The notes: a model not told the origin generated them from the sequence alone. 64,000 nucleotides of DNA from Alphaproteobacteria bacterium (GCA_003246625.1 QJZR01000013.1:186001-250000), one strand, 5' to 3'; positions 40,691 to 49,622 are shown, counted from the stretch's first letter. Numbers and translations: made by a program.

Positions 40691-42982
40691 TCATGAAGTT
40701 GGAGCGCTTTCACCAGGCAGTTCGAAGAAGACGGTGGCGCCGCCGCCCTCCGGCGAAAGCGCGCCGACCCGCCCGCCGTGCAGTTCGATCAGGGCGCGGA
40801 CGATGCTCAGCCCCAGGCCCGAGCCCTCGGTGCTGGCCCCGGCGGTGCCGCGCACCCGACTTTCCAACTGGCGGAAGCGGTCGAACATCACCGGCAGGAA
40901 GGACGCGGGAATGCCCGGCCCCTGGTCGGTGAACTCGACGCGGATCAGGCCGTTTTCGGCGACGGCGCGGATGCGGATGGTGCCGCCCTCGGGCGAGAAA
41001 CGCACCGCGTTGCCGAAGACGTTGATCGCCACCTGCGCCAGGCGGTCGGCGTCGCCTTCCACCCGCAAGGGGTGGCTGGGCAGGTCCCAGTCGATGGACA
41101 GGGCCTTCGCCTCCGCCAGCAGGTGGTGGTTGTCGACGCTTTGCCGTAGCACCAGACCCAGGTCGATGGGCCGGGGGTCGAAGGCGATCATCCCGGCGTT
41201 GATGCGTTCCAGGTCGAGCAGGTTGGTGATCAGACGCAGTAGGCGGCGGCCGTTGCGTTCCGCCATTTCCAGCAGGTCCTTGATGCGTTCCGGCGGCAGG
41301 TTGCCGCTGCCCGCCAGGCTGAGCGCGCCGAGGATGCTGGTCAGGGGGGTGCGCAGGTCGTGGCCGACGGTGGTGACCAGTTCGGATTTCAGGCGGTCGA
41401 GACGCTTGCGCTCCGAGATGTCCTGGAAGATGGCGATGAACAGCGGTTCGTGGTCGAGGTCGACGCGGCTGATCGAAACCTCGGCGGGAAAGGCCTGGCC
41501 GTCGGCGCGGCGTCCCATGACCTCGCGCCGCCGCGTCGAAAGCGGGGCGGAGCCGTCGATCAGGCCGTGGATGTCGAAGGGTGCTGCCATTCCCTCGGGG
41601 GAGAGAATGCGGACGTGCCGCCCCAGGACGTCGCGCACGGCGGTGCCGAACAGGCGCTCGGCGGAGGCGTTGAAACCGACGATCAGCCCCGCCGCGTTGA
41701 CCGTCACCACGCCTTCCATGATGGCGTCGAAGATGGCGCGCACCCGCTCTTGCCCGGCGCGCAGGTCGTGTGTCGTCTGGCCGCGCCGCCGTTCCGCCGC
41801 GTGTACCGAGATCAGCGCGGCAAGGGTGGGCAGGGCCTGGGTCAGTTCGGCGAGCAGGGGCTCGTCGAAGGGGGCGGCGCGGTCCGACAGCATCAGCAGG
41901 CCGACGGTGCGGCCGCGCACGGCGACCGGCAGGGCCAGGGTGTGGCCGGGGCCCTCGGCGCCGGTTTCGGCGCGGGCCGGGGCGCCGCTGGCCAGGGCAT
42001 GCGCCGCCGCGGGCGGCAGGGCGTGGGCGTCGCCCCAGGCGCCGGTCGCGGCCAGGGGCTGGATGCCGTCGCCGACCGGCACGGCGATCATGCCCGCGTG
42101 GCAGTGGGCGACGCGCAGCATGCCGTCGAGAAAGCGGGCGAAGACCCGTTCGCGGTTGCTGCCGCCCAGGAAGGCGGTCTGGCTTTCGCTGAGCAGGCGC
42201 AGCAGCGCCGCCTGACGCTCGATGTGGGCCTGCGCCAGGCGGGCGCGGCTGACGTCGCAGACGCGCAGCAGGGTTTCGCCGGTTTCCGGACGGTGCAGGC
42301 TGATTTGCAGGCGGCGGTGGCTTTCGGTGTGCAGGTCGAGGGGGCGCCCGCCGCGGCGCAGCAGATGCCGTTGCAGCGTCTTCGCCCGGGGGTGTTCGCC
42401 GTCCGCCGTCACGTCGCCGCCGATCAGCGCGGCGAGCAGGTCGAGCAAGGGGGTGCCGGGGGCGGGGGGCTCGCCGGGGGCGGGGATCAGGGCGCGCAGG
42501 GACGCGTTGCAGGACAGCAGGCGCAATCCGGCGTCGACCAGGGCATAGCCGCAGGTGCCGTCGTCCGGCCCCGGCAAGGGGGCGGGGCGGGGGTCCGCGA
42601 CGGGTTCGGCGGCGGTGTCGAAGCCGGGCAGGTCGTGGGCGACCAGCAGCACCGCCTCCACTCCGCCGGTCGAGTCGCGCACCGCCGCGTAGTTGCCGGT
42701 CAGGGTGCGTTCGCCGGAAGAGGCGGCGACGCGATGCGTCGCGGTGACGGCGTGGCCGCCGCCCGCCACCTCGCGGACCGGAGTGTCGAACAAGTCGGAG
42801 GCTTCCCCCAGGGTTTCGCGCAGGGGGCGCCCGTCGCGCACCGGCAGCAGGCTGCGGAAGGCGGGGTTGGCGTAGGCGACGGACAGGTCGGGCAGGAAGA
42901 CCGCGACGGCATCGCGCGCACCGTCGAACAGCCGGGCATAGGCGGCGGAATCGAAACGGGGCGGTGCCGGTCTCTTGCTCAT
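40691..42982 (-). CDS. Cytoplasmic multi-PAS/GAF histidine kinase
   Basis: 763 residues with no clear membrane segment. PAS 1 (about 10-125), PAS 2 (about 140-255), a GAF-like region (about 270-400: QAALLRLLSESQTAFLGGSN onwards), PAS 3 (about 425-545, ending IFQDISERKRLDRLK). The HisKA dimerisation helix has VTTVGHDLRTPLTSILGAL with the phospho-accepting His, and the ATPase domain has NVFGNAVRFSPEGG, DQGPGIP and GSGLGLSIVRAL. An upstream in-frame GTG at 43039 would add 19 residues; I chose ATG at 42982 but the call is close. It pairs with the response regulator gene downstream. Confidence 0.92.
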   Translation of the reverse strand: MSKRPAPPRFDSAAYARLFDGARDAVAVFLPDLSVAYANPAFRSLLPVRDGRPLRETLGEASDLFDTPVREVAGGGHAVTATHRVAASSGERTLTGNYAAVRDSTGGVEAVLLVAHDLPGFDTAAEPVADPRPAPLPGPDDGTCGYALVDAGLRLLSCNASLRALIPAPGEPPAPGTPLLDLLAALIGGDVTADGEHPRAKTLQRHLLRRGGRPLDLHTESHRRLQISLHRPETGETLLRVCDVSRARLAQAHIERQAALLRLLSESQTAFLGGSNRERVFARFLDGMLRVAHCHAGMIAVPVGDGIQPLAATGAWGDAHALPPAAAHALASGAPARAETGAEGPGHTLALPVAVRGRTVGLLMLSDRAAPFDEPLLAELTQALPTLAALISVHAAERRRGQTTHDLRAGQERVRAIFDAIMEGVVTVNAAGLIVGFNASAERLFGTAVRDVLGRHVRILSPEGMAAPFDIHGLIDGSAPLSTRRREVMGRRADGQAFPAEVSISRVDLDHEPLFIAIFQDISERKRLDRLKSELVTTVGHDLRTPLTSILGALSLAGSGNLPPERIKDLLEMAERNGRRLLRLITNLLDLERINAGMIAFDPRPIDLGLVLRQSVDNHHLLAEAKALSIDWDLPSHPLRVEGDADRLAQVAINVFGNAVRFSPEGGTIRIRAVAENGLIRVEFTDQGPGIPASFLPVMFDRFRQLESRVRGTAGASTEGSGLGLSIVRALIELHGGRVGALSPEGGGATVFFELPGESAPTS

Positions 42983-43083
42983 CGGGGGCGTCCGTTGTCC
43001 ATGCGCCGGGGCGGGCACGTCCGTTGGGGATTCGCACACCTACGCCGCGGCGGCAAGTACTTTACGCGAGCCGGGCGTGGGGG

Positions 43084-44952
43084 TCACGGCAGAATGCCGA
43101 CGGCGAGATGGCGGGGATCGGCCTTGGCGATTTTCTTCAATCCGGCGATCAGGGGGCTGATGCCGTCCTCGTCGCGCTGGCGGCTTTCCGGGCGGATGCG
43201 CACCACCCCGGCGCTGACCGAAAGCAGGGGGAAGGCGCGTTCGGTGCCATAACGGTCGGCGATGGTGATGAAGCCTTTTTCCCGCGCCGCCTCGTCGTAG
43301 TAGGCGGCGACCTCGTCGCGGAAGTCGGCGATCGTCCGTTCGACCTCGGCCTCGATCGCGTCGAAGTCCGCCACCGCCTTGCGTCCCGAGACGAAATCGT
43401 CGCCGCCGACATGGGCGATGAAGTCGTCGGCGCCGCCGAACCGCCGCCGCAGGATGTCGGCGAAGGCCTGGATCGCCCGGTCGCCCAGGCGGAAGCCGTA
43501 GTGGTCGTTGAAGGGTTTGAAGTTGTCGAAGTCGTAGTAGACCATCACGTGTTCGGCGGCGGGATCGGCCAGGCACTCCGACAGGAACTCGTGAATCACC
43601 GTGTTGCCGGGCAGGCGGGTCAGCGGGTTCTGGTCGCGGGCGACCGCCAGGTTCTTGTCGTTGATCACCCGCAGCAAGGCGTTGGCGGAGAGGAACCCCG
43701 CGTACTTGACGGCGCCGTCGACGAGGATCAGCCCCTCGGCGTCGCCGGCCCCGGAAAAGATTTCGAGGATGCGTTCGGCGGGCAGGTTGACCGCCGCCGC
43801 CGGGCAGGAGGTGATGAAATGCCGCAGCGACCGGCTGTAGGCGCGGTTGGCCATCAGGTCGCGGCCGAACTGGGAATAGGTGTATTCCTTGAGGTCGCCC
43901 TCGCGGACGATGCCGAGCGGCTCGCCCGTGGTGTCGACCACCGGAAAGAAGGTGCGGGTCTTTTCGGCGCGGAAGCGTTCCAGCACCTCGATCATGCGGG
44001 TGTCGACGCGCAACGGGGCGATGCTCTCCATGCGTTCGAGGAGGATGCGTTCGTCGCTGCGCGTCTGGCGGCGGTCGCGGCGGCTCATCTCGCGCACCTC
44101 GGGGTATTCGCGGGCGATGGCGTCGATCTCGGGCAGCGGCGGACAGACCAGGAACCCCTGCACCAGGTCACAGCCGACCTCGCGGCAGGCGAAGTATTCG
44201 GCCTCGGTTTCCACCCCCTCGGCGACCGCCATGATTCCCAGCAGGTGGGCGATGCCGACCACGTGGGAGGAGAAGATCTTGCGCCGGGAGTCCTCGGCGA
44301 TGCCGGCGAGAAGGGTGCGGTCGATCTTGATGAAGTCGGGGGTGGCGCCGTAAAGCCCTTGCAGGCTGCCCAGTCCGGCGCCGAAATTGTCGATGGCGTA
44401 GCGCAGTCCCGATGTCGATCCGCGCCGTTCGCGCGACAGTTCGTGCAGGGCCTCGGGCAGGGGGTGGCGCTCGGAGATGTCGAGGACGACCGAGTTTTCC
44501 TCCAACTCGTGGTCGCGGATCAGGCGGCGCAGGCGCGGCAGGACCGCCGTCGTGGCGGCGGCGTCGAAGATGCGCGCGTCGAGATTGATGAACAGCTTGC
44601 GGTCGCGGCAGAACGGCCAGGTGGCATAGGCGGCGATCGCCCGTTGCTTGAGCGCGAAGTCCACCGCGCCGAGGACGCCCTCGGCATGCGCCGCGTCGAG
44701 CAGGGCGGGGATACCGACGAAACCGTGCCGTTCCACGCCGCGCGGCAGGACCTCGATGCCGTAGGTGTTGCCGGAATGGATGTTGACCACCGGCTGGAAG
44801 ACCAGGTTCAGGCTGTCGACCAGCGCGCGCCATGCGGCGGGCAGCGGCGGCGGCCATGCGGCGGAGTCCGTCGTTTCCGGGGCGTCCGCCGGGTCGGCGG
44901 GCGCCTCGGCGGGCGGGCGGGACAGGCTGTCGCGGCCGAACAGGGCCACCAT
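43084..44952 (-). CDS. EAL-CBS-GGDEF c-di-GMP protein with altered active sites
   Basis: 622 residues. EAL domain first (about 45-285), then a CBS pair (about 300-425: ESIAPLRVDTRMIEVLERFR, TFFPVVDTTGEPLGIV), then GGDEF (about 440-610). The EAL motif reads EVL in GIEVLPRG; the loop normally DDFGTG reads DNFGAG, losing one metal-binding Asp. The GGDEF motif reads GGDDF and the I-site Arg is missing. EGVETE is intact. So activity in either direction is doubtful and a c-di-GMP or nucleotide sensor role is possible. Start at 44952 behind GGGGGAT; the longer start at 45057 is less likely. Confidence 0.9.
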   Translation of the reverse strand: MVALFGRDSLSRPPAEAPADPADAPETTDSAAWPPPLPAAWRALVDSLNLVFQPVVNIHSGNTYGIEVLPRGVERHGFVGIPALLDAAHAEGVLGAVDFALKQRAIAAYATWPFCRDRKLFINLDARIFDAAATTAVLPRLRRLIRDHELEENSVVLDISERHPLPEALHELSRERRGSTSGLRYAIDNFGAGLGSLQGLYGATPDFIKIDRTLLAGIAEDSRRKIFSSHVVGIAHLLGIMAVAEGVETEAEYFACREVGCDLVQGFLVCPPLPEIDAIAREYPEVREMSRRDRRQTRSDERILLERMESIAPLRVDTRMIEVLERFRAEKTRTFFPVVDTTGEPLGIVREGDLKEYTYSQFGRDLMANRAYSRSLRHFITSCPAAAVNLPAERILEIFSGAGDAEGLILVDGAVKYAGFLSANALLRVINDKNLAVARDQNPLTRLPGNTVIHEFLSECLADPAAEHVMVYYDFDNFKPFNDHYGFRLGDRAIQAFADILRRRFGGADDFIAHVGGDDFVSGRKAVADFDAIEAEVERTIADFRDEVAAYYDEAAREKGFITIADRYGTERAFPLLSVSAGVVRIRPESRQRDEDGISPLIAGLKKIAKADPRHLAVGILP

Positions 44953-45349
44953 GACGATCCCCCAGAAAAGGCGAAGGTGTGCGCGGGCGCGATTCCGCGC
45001 GTTTGCCGGAAGATTGATGGCGGCGGCGGCGGGCGCCGTCAACCGTGGATGCCGCATGACACAAAATATTCATGGCGGGACGTCCGGGGGTATGCGTTCG
45101 CCGGGGATGGGTTCCGATAGACTTGGCGAAGTAAACGACTTTTCGGCGAAAGACCGATATCGGATTTTTTCTTGTTCGTGGCAATGGGACGGCGTTTCCG
45201 TGGCGTCGGCGTCTTGATCCGTCCGGAATTATTCGTGGCGGGCGCGGACTCGGCGCGTCCATGCGCTTTCTCTTGATTCGGCTCGGGCCCGGCGGCTAGA
45301 ACAATCGGTCCGGCCCGCCCGGCCGCAACAGGACACCCGGAGCATTCGC
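44953..45349. other. Divergent intergenic region between the EAL-CBS-GGDEF gene and panD
   Basis: 397 bases, locally AT-rich (about 45055-45180). It holds a palindrome CCGATATCGG (45154-45163) and a candidate panD promoter. I see no further gene; ORFs here are shadows without ribosome sites. Confidence 0.45.
45273..45301 (+). promoter_or_regulatory. Candidate promoter of panD
   Basis: TTGATT (45273-45278) and CTAGAA (45296-45301), 17 bases apart, 48 bases before the panD start. The -10 match is weak. Confidence 0.3.
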
Positions 45350-45853
45350 ATGAGCCAGCCCAGCATCCGCAAGATTACCGGTCCCGCGGACATTCCCGGC
45401 GCCGAGGGCTATCGCCTCGACGGCGCCTTGCGCCCGTTCATGTACGGCAAGATTCACCGCGTCACGGTGACCGAGGCGCGGGTGGACTACATCGGTTCGA
45501 TCACCGTCGATCCCTTGCTGCTGCGCGCCGCCGGGATTCTGCCGTATTCCTGCGTCGACGTGGTCAACGTCGCCAACGGCAACCGCCTGCGTACCTATGT
45601 CATCGAGGGGCGCGAGGGGCGGGGCGACTGCTGCCTGAACGGCGCCGCCGCGCACCTGTTCGCGCGCGGCGACCTGGCGATCATCATGGCCTACGAGGAA
45701 GTCCCGGCGGACCGCCTGCCGGGACGGGAAAGCGTCGCGGTGATGGTCGACCCGAACAACCGTCCGACCGAGATCTGGACCTATCGCGTGCCCGCCCCCG
45801 GCGAGGTCGGGCAGTCCTGCCGTCATGGACAGGCCTATCCCGATGCGACCTGA
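45350..45853 (+). CDS. panD: Aspartate 1-decarboxylase
   Basis: 167 residues. Makes beta-alanine for pantothenate and CoA synthesis. It is made as a proenzyme cleaved between Gly and Ser in DYIGSITVD to create the pyruvoyl group; this site is intact. The core MYGKIHRVTVTEARVDYIGS, ANGNRLRTYVIEG and LNGAAAHLFARGDLAIIMAY follows the family. It carries about 30 extra residues at the N terminus and a short C-terminal extension relative to E. coli PanD (126). Its 3' end overlaps the next gene. If it used an internal start, the best would be the Met of MYGK at residue 31. Confidence 0.94.
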   Translation: MSQPSIRKITGPADIPGAEGYRLDGALRPFMYGKIHRVTVTEARVDYIGSITVDPLLLRAAGILPYSCVDVVNVANGNRLRTYVIEGREGRGDCCLNGAAAHLFARGDLAIIMAYEEVPADRLPGRESVAVMVDPNNRPTEIWTYRVPAPGEVGQSCRHGQAYPDAT

Positions 45854-47126
45854 CCGCCGCCGTTCCCGCAAACCGCAGGCCGGAGCGCCGCTGACCCTGA
45901 CCGTCGAGACGGTGGGCGCGGGCGGCGACGGGGTGGCGACGCGGGACGGGGTGCGCCACTTCGTTCCCCATGCCCTGCCGGGGGAGACGGTGGTCGCCGT
46001 TCCCCGCTCCCGTTCCGCCGAGGGGGTGCGCTGCACCCTGGAGCGGGTGGAAAATGCCTCGCCGCAGCGGGTGACGCCGTTCTGTCCGGTCTTCGGGCGC
46101 TGCGGCGGCTGCGCCTTCCAGCACTGGCGCCGCGACGCCCTGACCGCCTGGAAGCGCGAACGCGTCGTCGCCGCGTTGCGGCAGCGGGGCTTCGCCGATC
46201 CGCCGGTGGCGGAGGTGCGTTCCTGCCCCGAAACCACCCGCCGCCGCGCCACCCTGGCCTTGAAGGACGGCCGTCTCGGCTTTTCCGAGGCCGCCTCCCA
46301 TGCCGTGGTGCCGGTCGACGCCTGCCCGGTGCTGCGGGCCGAACTGTCGGCCCTGATCGCGCCGTTGCGGCGGCTGCTGGCGCCGCTTGCCCGCGAGGCG
46401 GCGGTCGCCCTGACCTGGACCGATTCCGGCGCCGACGTCCTGGTCCGCGCCGCCGCCGAACCCGGCGGTTGGGAGGAACGGCAGGCCCTGGCGGATTTCG
46501 CCGCCGCTCACGACTTGGCCCGCCTTTCCTGGGACTCCGGTAGCGGCGCGGTGCCGCTGGCCACGGCGCGGCCGCCGACGATGCGCATCGGCGAGGTGGC
46601 GGTGGCCTTCCCCGACGCCGCCTTCCTGCAACCCAGCGCCGAGGGCGAGGCCGCCCTGCGCGGCGCGGTGCTGGAAGAACTGGGCGGCGCGGCGCGCGTC
46701 GCCGACCTGTTCTGCGGCCTGGGGACCTTCGCCCTGCCCATCGCGCGCGCCGCCGAACGGGTGGTGGCGGCGGATGCCGACGGCGCGGCGATTGCCGCGC
46801 TGACCGCGGCGGTGGCGGCGAACGGCCTGGGCAAACGCGTCGCGGTGGCGGCGCGCGACCTGTTCCGCGACCCCTTGCCCGCGGCGGAACTGGACGGCCT
46901 GGACGCCGTGGTCTTCGACCCGCCCCGCGCCGGGGCGGCGGCGCAGGCGCGGGAAATCGCCGCCTCCGCCGTGCCGCTGGCGGTGGCGGTTTCCTGCAAC
47001 CCGGCGACCTTCGCCCGCGATGCCCGCATCCTGGCCGACGGCGGCTTTACCCTGGCCGCCGCGATTCCAGTGGACCAGTTTCCCCTGAGCCCCCATCTTG
47101 AGGTGGTCGCGGCGTTTCGGCGCTGA
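45825..47126 (+). CDS. 23S rRNA uracil-5 methyltransferase, RlmD/TrmA-like
   Basis: 433 residues. Fe-S cluster-containing m5U methyltransferase. An N-terminal TRAM-like OB region (VETVGAGGDGVATRDGVRHF) is followed by the [4Fe-4S] cysteines Cys87, Cys93, Cys96 (CPVFGRCGGC) and one near residue 170 (VDACPVL). The SAM motif is RVADLFCGLGTFALPIARAA, and the catalytic Cys is in AVAVSCNPATFARDA near the C terminus. Two starts are possible, 45825 or 45843 (MRPDRRRSRK); both overlap panD. RlmC, RlmD or TrmA specificity is not resolved; the Fe-S site excludes bacterial TrmA as the closest type. Confidence 0.9.
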   Translation: MDRPIPMRPDRRRSRKPQAGAPLTLTVETVGAGGDGVATRDGVRHFVPHALPGETVVAVPRSRSAEGVRCTLERVENASPQRVTPFCPVFGRCGGCAFQHWRRDALTAWKRERVVAALRQRGFADPPVAEVRSCPETTRRRATLALKDGRLGFSEAASHAVVPVDACPVLRAELSALIAPLRRLLAPLAREAAVALTWTDSGADVLVRAAAEPGGWEERQALADFAAAHDLARLSWDSGSGAVPLATARPPTMRIGEVAVAFPDAAFLQPSAEGEAALRGAVLEELGGAARVADLFCGLGTFALPIARAAERVVAADADGAAIAALTAAVAANGLGKRVAVAARDLFRDPLPAAELDGLDAVVFDPPRAGAAAQAREIAASAVPLAVAVSCNPATFARDARILADGGFTLAAAIPVDQFPLSPHLEVVAAFRR

Positions 47127-47177
47127 TCCCGCCGTCGGAACCGCTGGACAGCGTTTCATCCGTCCCAGGGTTTCGTC

Positions 47178-48464
47178 ATGGCTGATCGTCGTTCCTCGTC
47201 CATCGGGTTGTTGCTGGCGCGGTTGCGCCGCCGCGCCGTGCTGCGCGGTTTGGGGGCCGCCGCCGCCGGTCTGGCGCTGCGCCCTCTTGCCGCCTCGGCG
47301 CGGGCGCTCGATCCCGAACTGGTGGAGATTCCGGTCAACCCCGCGGGACGGCTGGAGGCGGCCTACGCCCTGTCCGGCGCCGCCCCCGGAACGCCGGTGC
47401 GCGCCATCCAGGGCCCCCTGGCGAAACGTCTGGCCGGGATGCCCCGGGTCGAGGCGATGACCCTGCGTCTGTTCCACTTCAACGACATGCACAACGCCCT
47501 GTCGCCGCACGAGGCGGGGAAGGGCGAAACCCATGCCCTGGCGCAGATGGTGAAGCGGGTGCGCCGCGCCCGCGCCAAGGCCGCCGCCGACGAGGTGGTG
47601 CTGCTGCTGTCGGCGGGCGACGACCGCACCGGCGGCGATTTCGACAAGCTTCTCGGCGACGTCACCGGCGACGGCTTCGCGGTCGACCCGGCCTATACCG
47701 CCTATTCGGCGGCGGGGTTGGACGCCGGGGCCCTCGGCAACCACGAATTCGACCACGGTTCGCGCACCCTGCGCACCGGCATCCGGGAAGCGGCGCGCTT
47801 TCCGCTGTTTTCCGCCAACCTGTCGGGTTGTCGCGAGGTGGTGGCGGGCCGCGACTATCATCCCGCCGCGATCGCCGTGGCGGGCGGCCTGCGCATCGGT
47901 CTGATCGGCCTGATCACCTCGGTGACCAAGCATTACCGCAAGTCGGGGGAAGCGGACCTGAAGGTGGCGATGCCCACCGCCACCCTGGCCGAGCTGTTGC
48001 CCGCCGTCGCCGCCCTGTCCGACGTGGTGCTGATCCTCTCCCACTGCGGCTATGGCGAGGATCACGGCCCGCCCCGCGCCTCGGACGGCTGGCGCTTCTA
48101 TATCCGCGAGGGCGACCTGCCGCTGGCGCGCGCCGCCGCGAAGCTGACCGGCAAGCCGGTGGTGATCGTCGGCGGCCATACCCACACCGTGCTCAACAAG
48201 ACCGGGCTGGAGGCGGGGAACCTGGTCGACGGCGTGCCGATTCTCCAGGCCGGGGCGCGCGGCAAATACCTGGGCGAGGCGGTGCTGACCCTGCGTGCCG
48301 GGGAACGCTCGAAGCTGACCGCCCGGCTGCACGCGACCAAACTGCGCGACGACTTGCTGGACGAGAACGACCCCGACTATCCGAGGCGGGAACACGACGA
48401 CGACTTCGACCACGGCTTCCAGAGGAAGACCATCGATCCATTACGGGCAAGGATGAAGGGATGA
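47178..48464 (+). CDS. 5'-nucleotidase-type metallophosphatase
   Basis: 428 residues. The N terminus RLRRRAVLRGLGAAAAGLAL looks like a twin-arginine or strongly basic signal, giving a periplasmic enzyme. The calcineurin-like core has the dimetal ligands LFHFNDMHN, SAGDDRTGGD, GALGNHEFDHG, ILSHCGYGEDHG and VGGHTHTVLNKTG in the order of UshA-type nucleotidases. The usual C-terminal substrate domain is absent, since the protein ends shortly after the metal domain. The product may be a phosphodiesterase or phosphatase of unknown substrate. The stop overlaps the start of the M23 gene (ATGA). Confidence 0.88.
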   Translation: MADRRSSSIGLLLARLRRRAVLRGLGAAAAGLALRPLAASARALDPELVEIPVNPAGRLEAAYALSGAAPGTPVRAIQGPLAKRLAGMPRVEAMTLRLFHFNDMHNALSPHEAGKGETHALAQMVKRVRRARAKAAADEVVLLLSAGDDRTGGDFDKLLGDVTGDGFAVDPAYTAYSAAGLDAGALGNHEFDHGSRTLRTGIREAARFPLFSANLSGCREVVAGRDYHPAAIAVAGGLRIGLIGLITSVTKHYRKSGEADLKVAMPTATLAELLPAVAALSDVVLILSHCGYGEDHGPPRASDGWRFYIREGDLPLARAAAKLTGKPVVIVGGHTHTVLNKTGLEAGNLVDGVPILQAGARGKYLGEAVLTLRAGERSKLTARLHATKLRDDLLDENDPDYPRREHDDDFDHGFQRKTIDPLRARMKG

Positions 48465-49447
48465 AACCACACGCGGCGTTCCTTTTTCTGGTTTTCGGTT
48501 TCGCGGCCCCGGCGGTGGCGGACGATCTCCTCAAATTGGGGGTTCCCGCGGGCTGCACGGTGGGCGAGACCTGCTGGATCATCAATTATCCCGACACCAC
48601 GACCGCGCCGCCGGCGCGCGACTTCCGGTGCGGGCCGCGAACCTATTCCAATCATAACGGCACCGATTTCGCGGTCGCCGACCGCCACGCCATGGAGGCG
48701 GGGGTGCCGGTGCTGGCCGCCGCTTCCGGCGTGGTGGACTCGGTGCGCGACGGGGAATTCGACGGCGCCTATCTGGAATTGGGGCTGGACGCGGTGGCGC
48801 GGAAGGAATGCGGCAACGGCGTGGTCCTGAAACACGAGGGCCGCTGGCGCACGCAGTACTGCCACCTGCGCCGGGACAGCGTCGCGGTCAAGCCCGGGCA
48901 GAAGGTGAAAAGCGGCCAGACCCTGGGACTGGTCGGCCTGTCCGGGCGGAGCGAATTCCCGCATCTCCATCTGGCGGTGCGCCGCTATGGCCTGCCGGTC
49001 GATCCCTTCACCGCCCAAACCCTGGGCGGCGGCTGCGGCAAGGACGGCGGCAAGCCCCTGTGGCTGTCCGCCACGGGCGTCGATTACCGCGAGACCGCGG
49101 TCTATGCCGTGGGGGTCGCCTCCCGCGTGCCGCGGGCCGACGAGATCAAGGCCGACGTCTCCCTGCCGGGGGCGCGGGCCAGCGGCAAGACCGATCTGGT
49201 CGGCTGGGGCGCCGCCTTCGGCTTCGCGCCGGGGATGCGTTTCCTCGTCGAGCTGGCCGCCCCCGACGGCACCGTCCTGGCGCGGCACGAGGATGCGGCC
49301 GACCACCCGCAGGCCTGGCGCTTTTCCGCCGCCGGACGTCGCCTGCCCAAGAACGGCTGGGCGCCCGGAACCTATCGCGTCACCGCGACGATGAGCCGCG
49401 ACGGCGAGGTCCTGTCGCGGAAAACCGCGAGCTTCGAGATGAAGTGA
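48461..49447 (+). CDS. M23-family peptidase with C-terminal beta domain
   Basis: 328 residues with a signal peptide (MKPHAAFLFLVFGFAAPAVA). The zinc peptidase core shows SNHNGTDFAVADRH with the first His and Asp and PHLHLAVRRYG with the H-x-H pair; a further His lies in QYCHLRRDSV. This is the LytM/M23 pattern, so it should cut peptidoglycan cross-links or related peptides in the periplasm. Residues about 210-328 form a second, beta-rich domain of unknown type. Translationally coupled to the metallophosphatase. Confidence 0.88.
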   Translation: MKPHAAFLFLVFGFAAPAVADDLLKLGVPAGCTVGETCWIINYPDTTTAPPARDFRCGPRTYSNHNGTDFAVADRHAMEAGVPVLAAASGVVDSVRDGEFDGAYLELGLDAVARKECGNGVVLKHEGRWRTQYCHLRRDSVAVKPGQKVKSGQTLGLVGLSGRSEFPHLHLAVRRYGLPVDPFTAQTLGGGCGKDGGKPLWLSATGVDYRETAVYAVGVASRVPRADEIKADVSLPGARASGKTDLVGWGAAFGFAPGMRFLVELAAPDGTVLARHEDAADHPQAWRFSAAGRRLPKNGWAPGTYRVTATMSRDGEVLSRKTASFEMK

Positions 49448-49448
49448 A

Positions 49449-49618
49449 AGTCAGGACAGGGGCTCCGCCCCTGGACCCCGCCGGAGGGCCGCGGTCCCTC
49501 CGGACCTCCCGGACATGTTCGAAGAAAAAGGGCCCCCGCAAGGGAGGCCCATTTTCTTCGATACGCATGGGGTCGAGGGGGCCGAGCCCCCTCGCGGGTC
49601 CGGGCAGCGCCCGGCCTG
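49449..49618. repeat. Modular palindromic intergenic element (copy 6, long form)
   Basis: Modules: CAGGGGCTCCGCCCCTG (about 49457-49473), CCGGAGGGCCGCGGTCCCTCCGG (49481-49503), spacer ACCTCCCGGACATG, hairpin arms 49518-49534 and 49546-49561, spacer ACGCATGG, CGAGGGGGCCGAGCCCCCTCG (49574-49594), and CCGGGCAGCGCCCGG (49600-49614). It is the inverted, longer counterpart of the element near 38.9 kb and lies between the M23 gene and convergent elbB. Confidence 0.8.
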
Positions 49619-49622
49619 GTTT

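Noticed and set aside
44168-45262. Alternative minus-strand ORF around the EAL gene start
   Set aside because: Arg/Pro-rich shadow; it conflicts with the EAL-CBS-GGDEF frame that holds real motifs.
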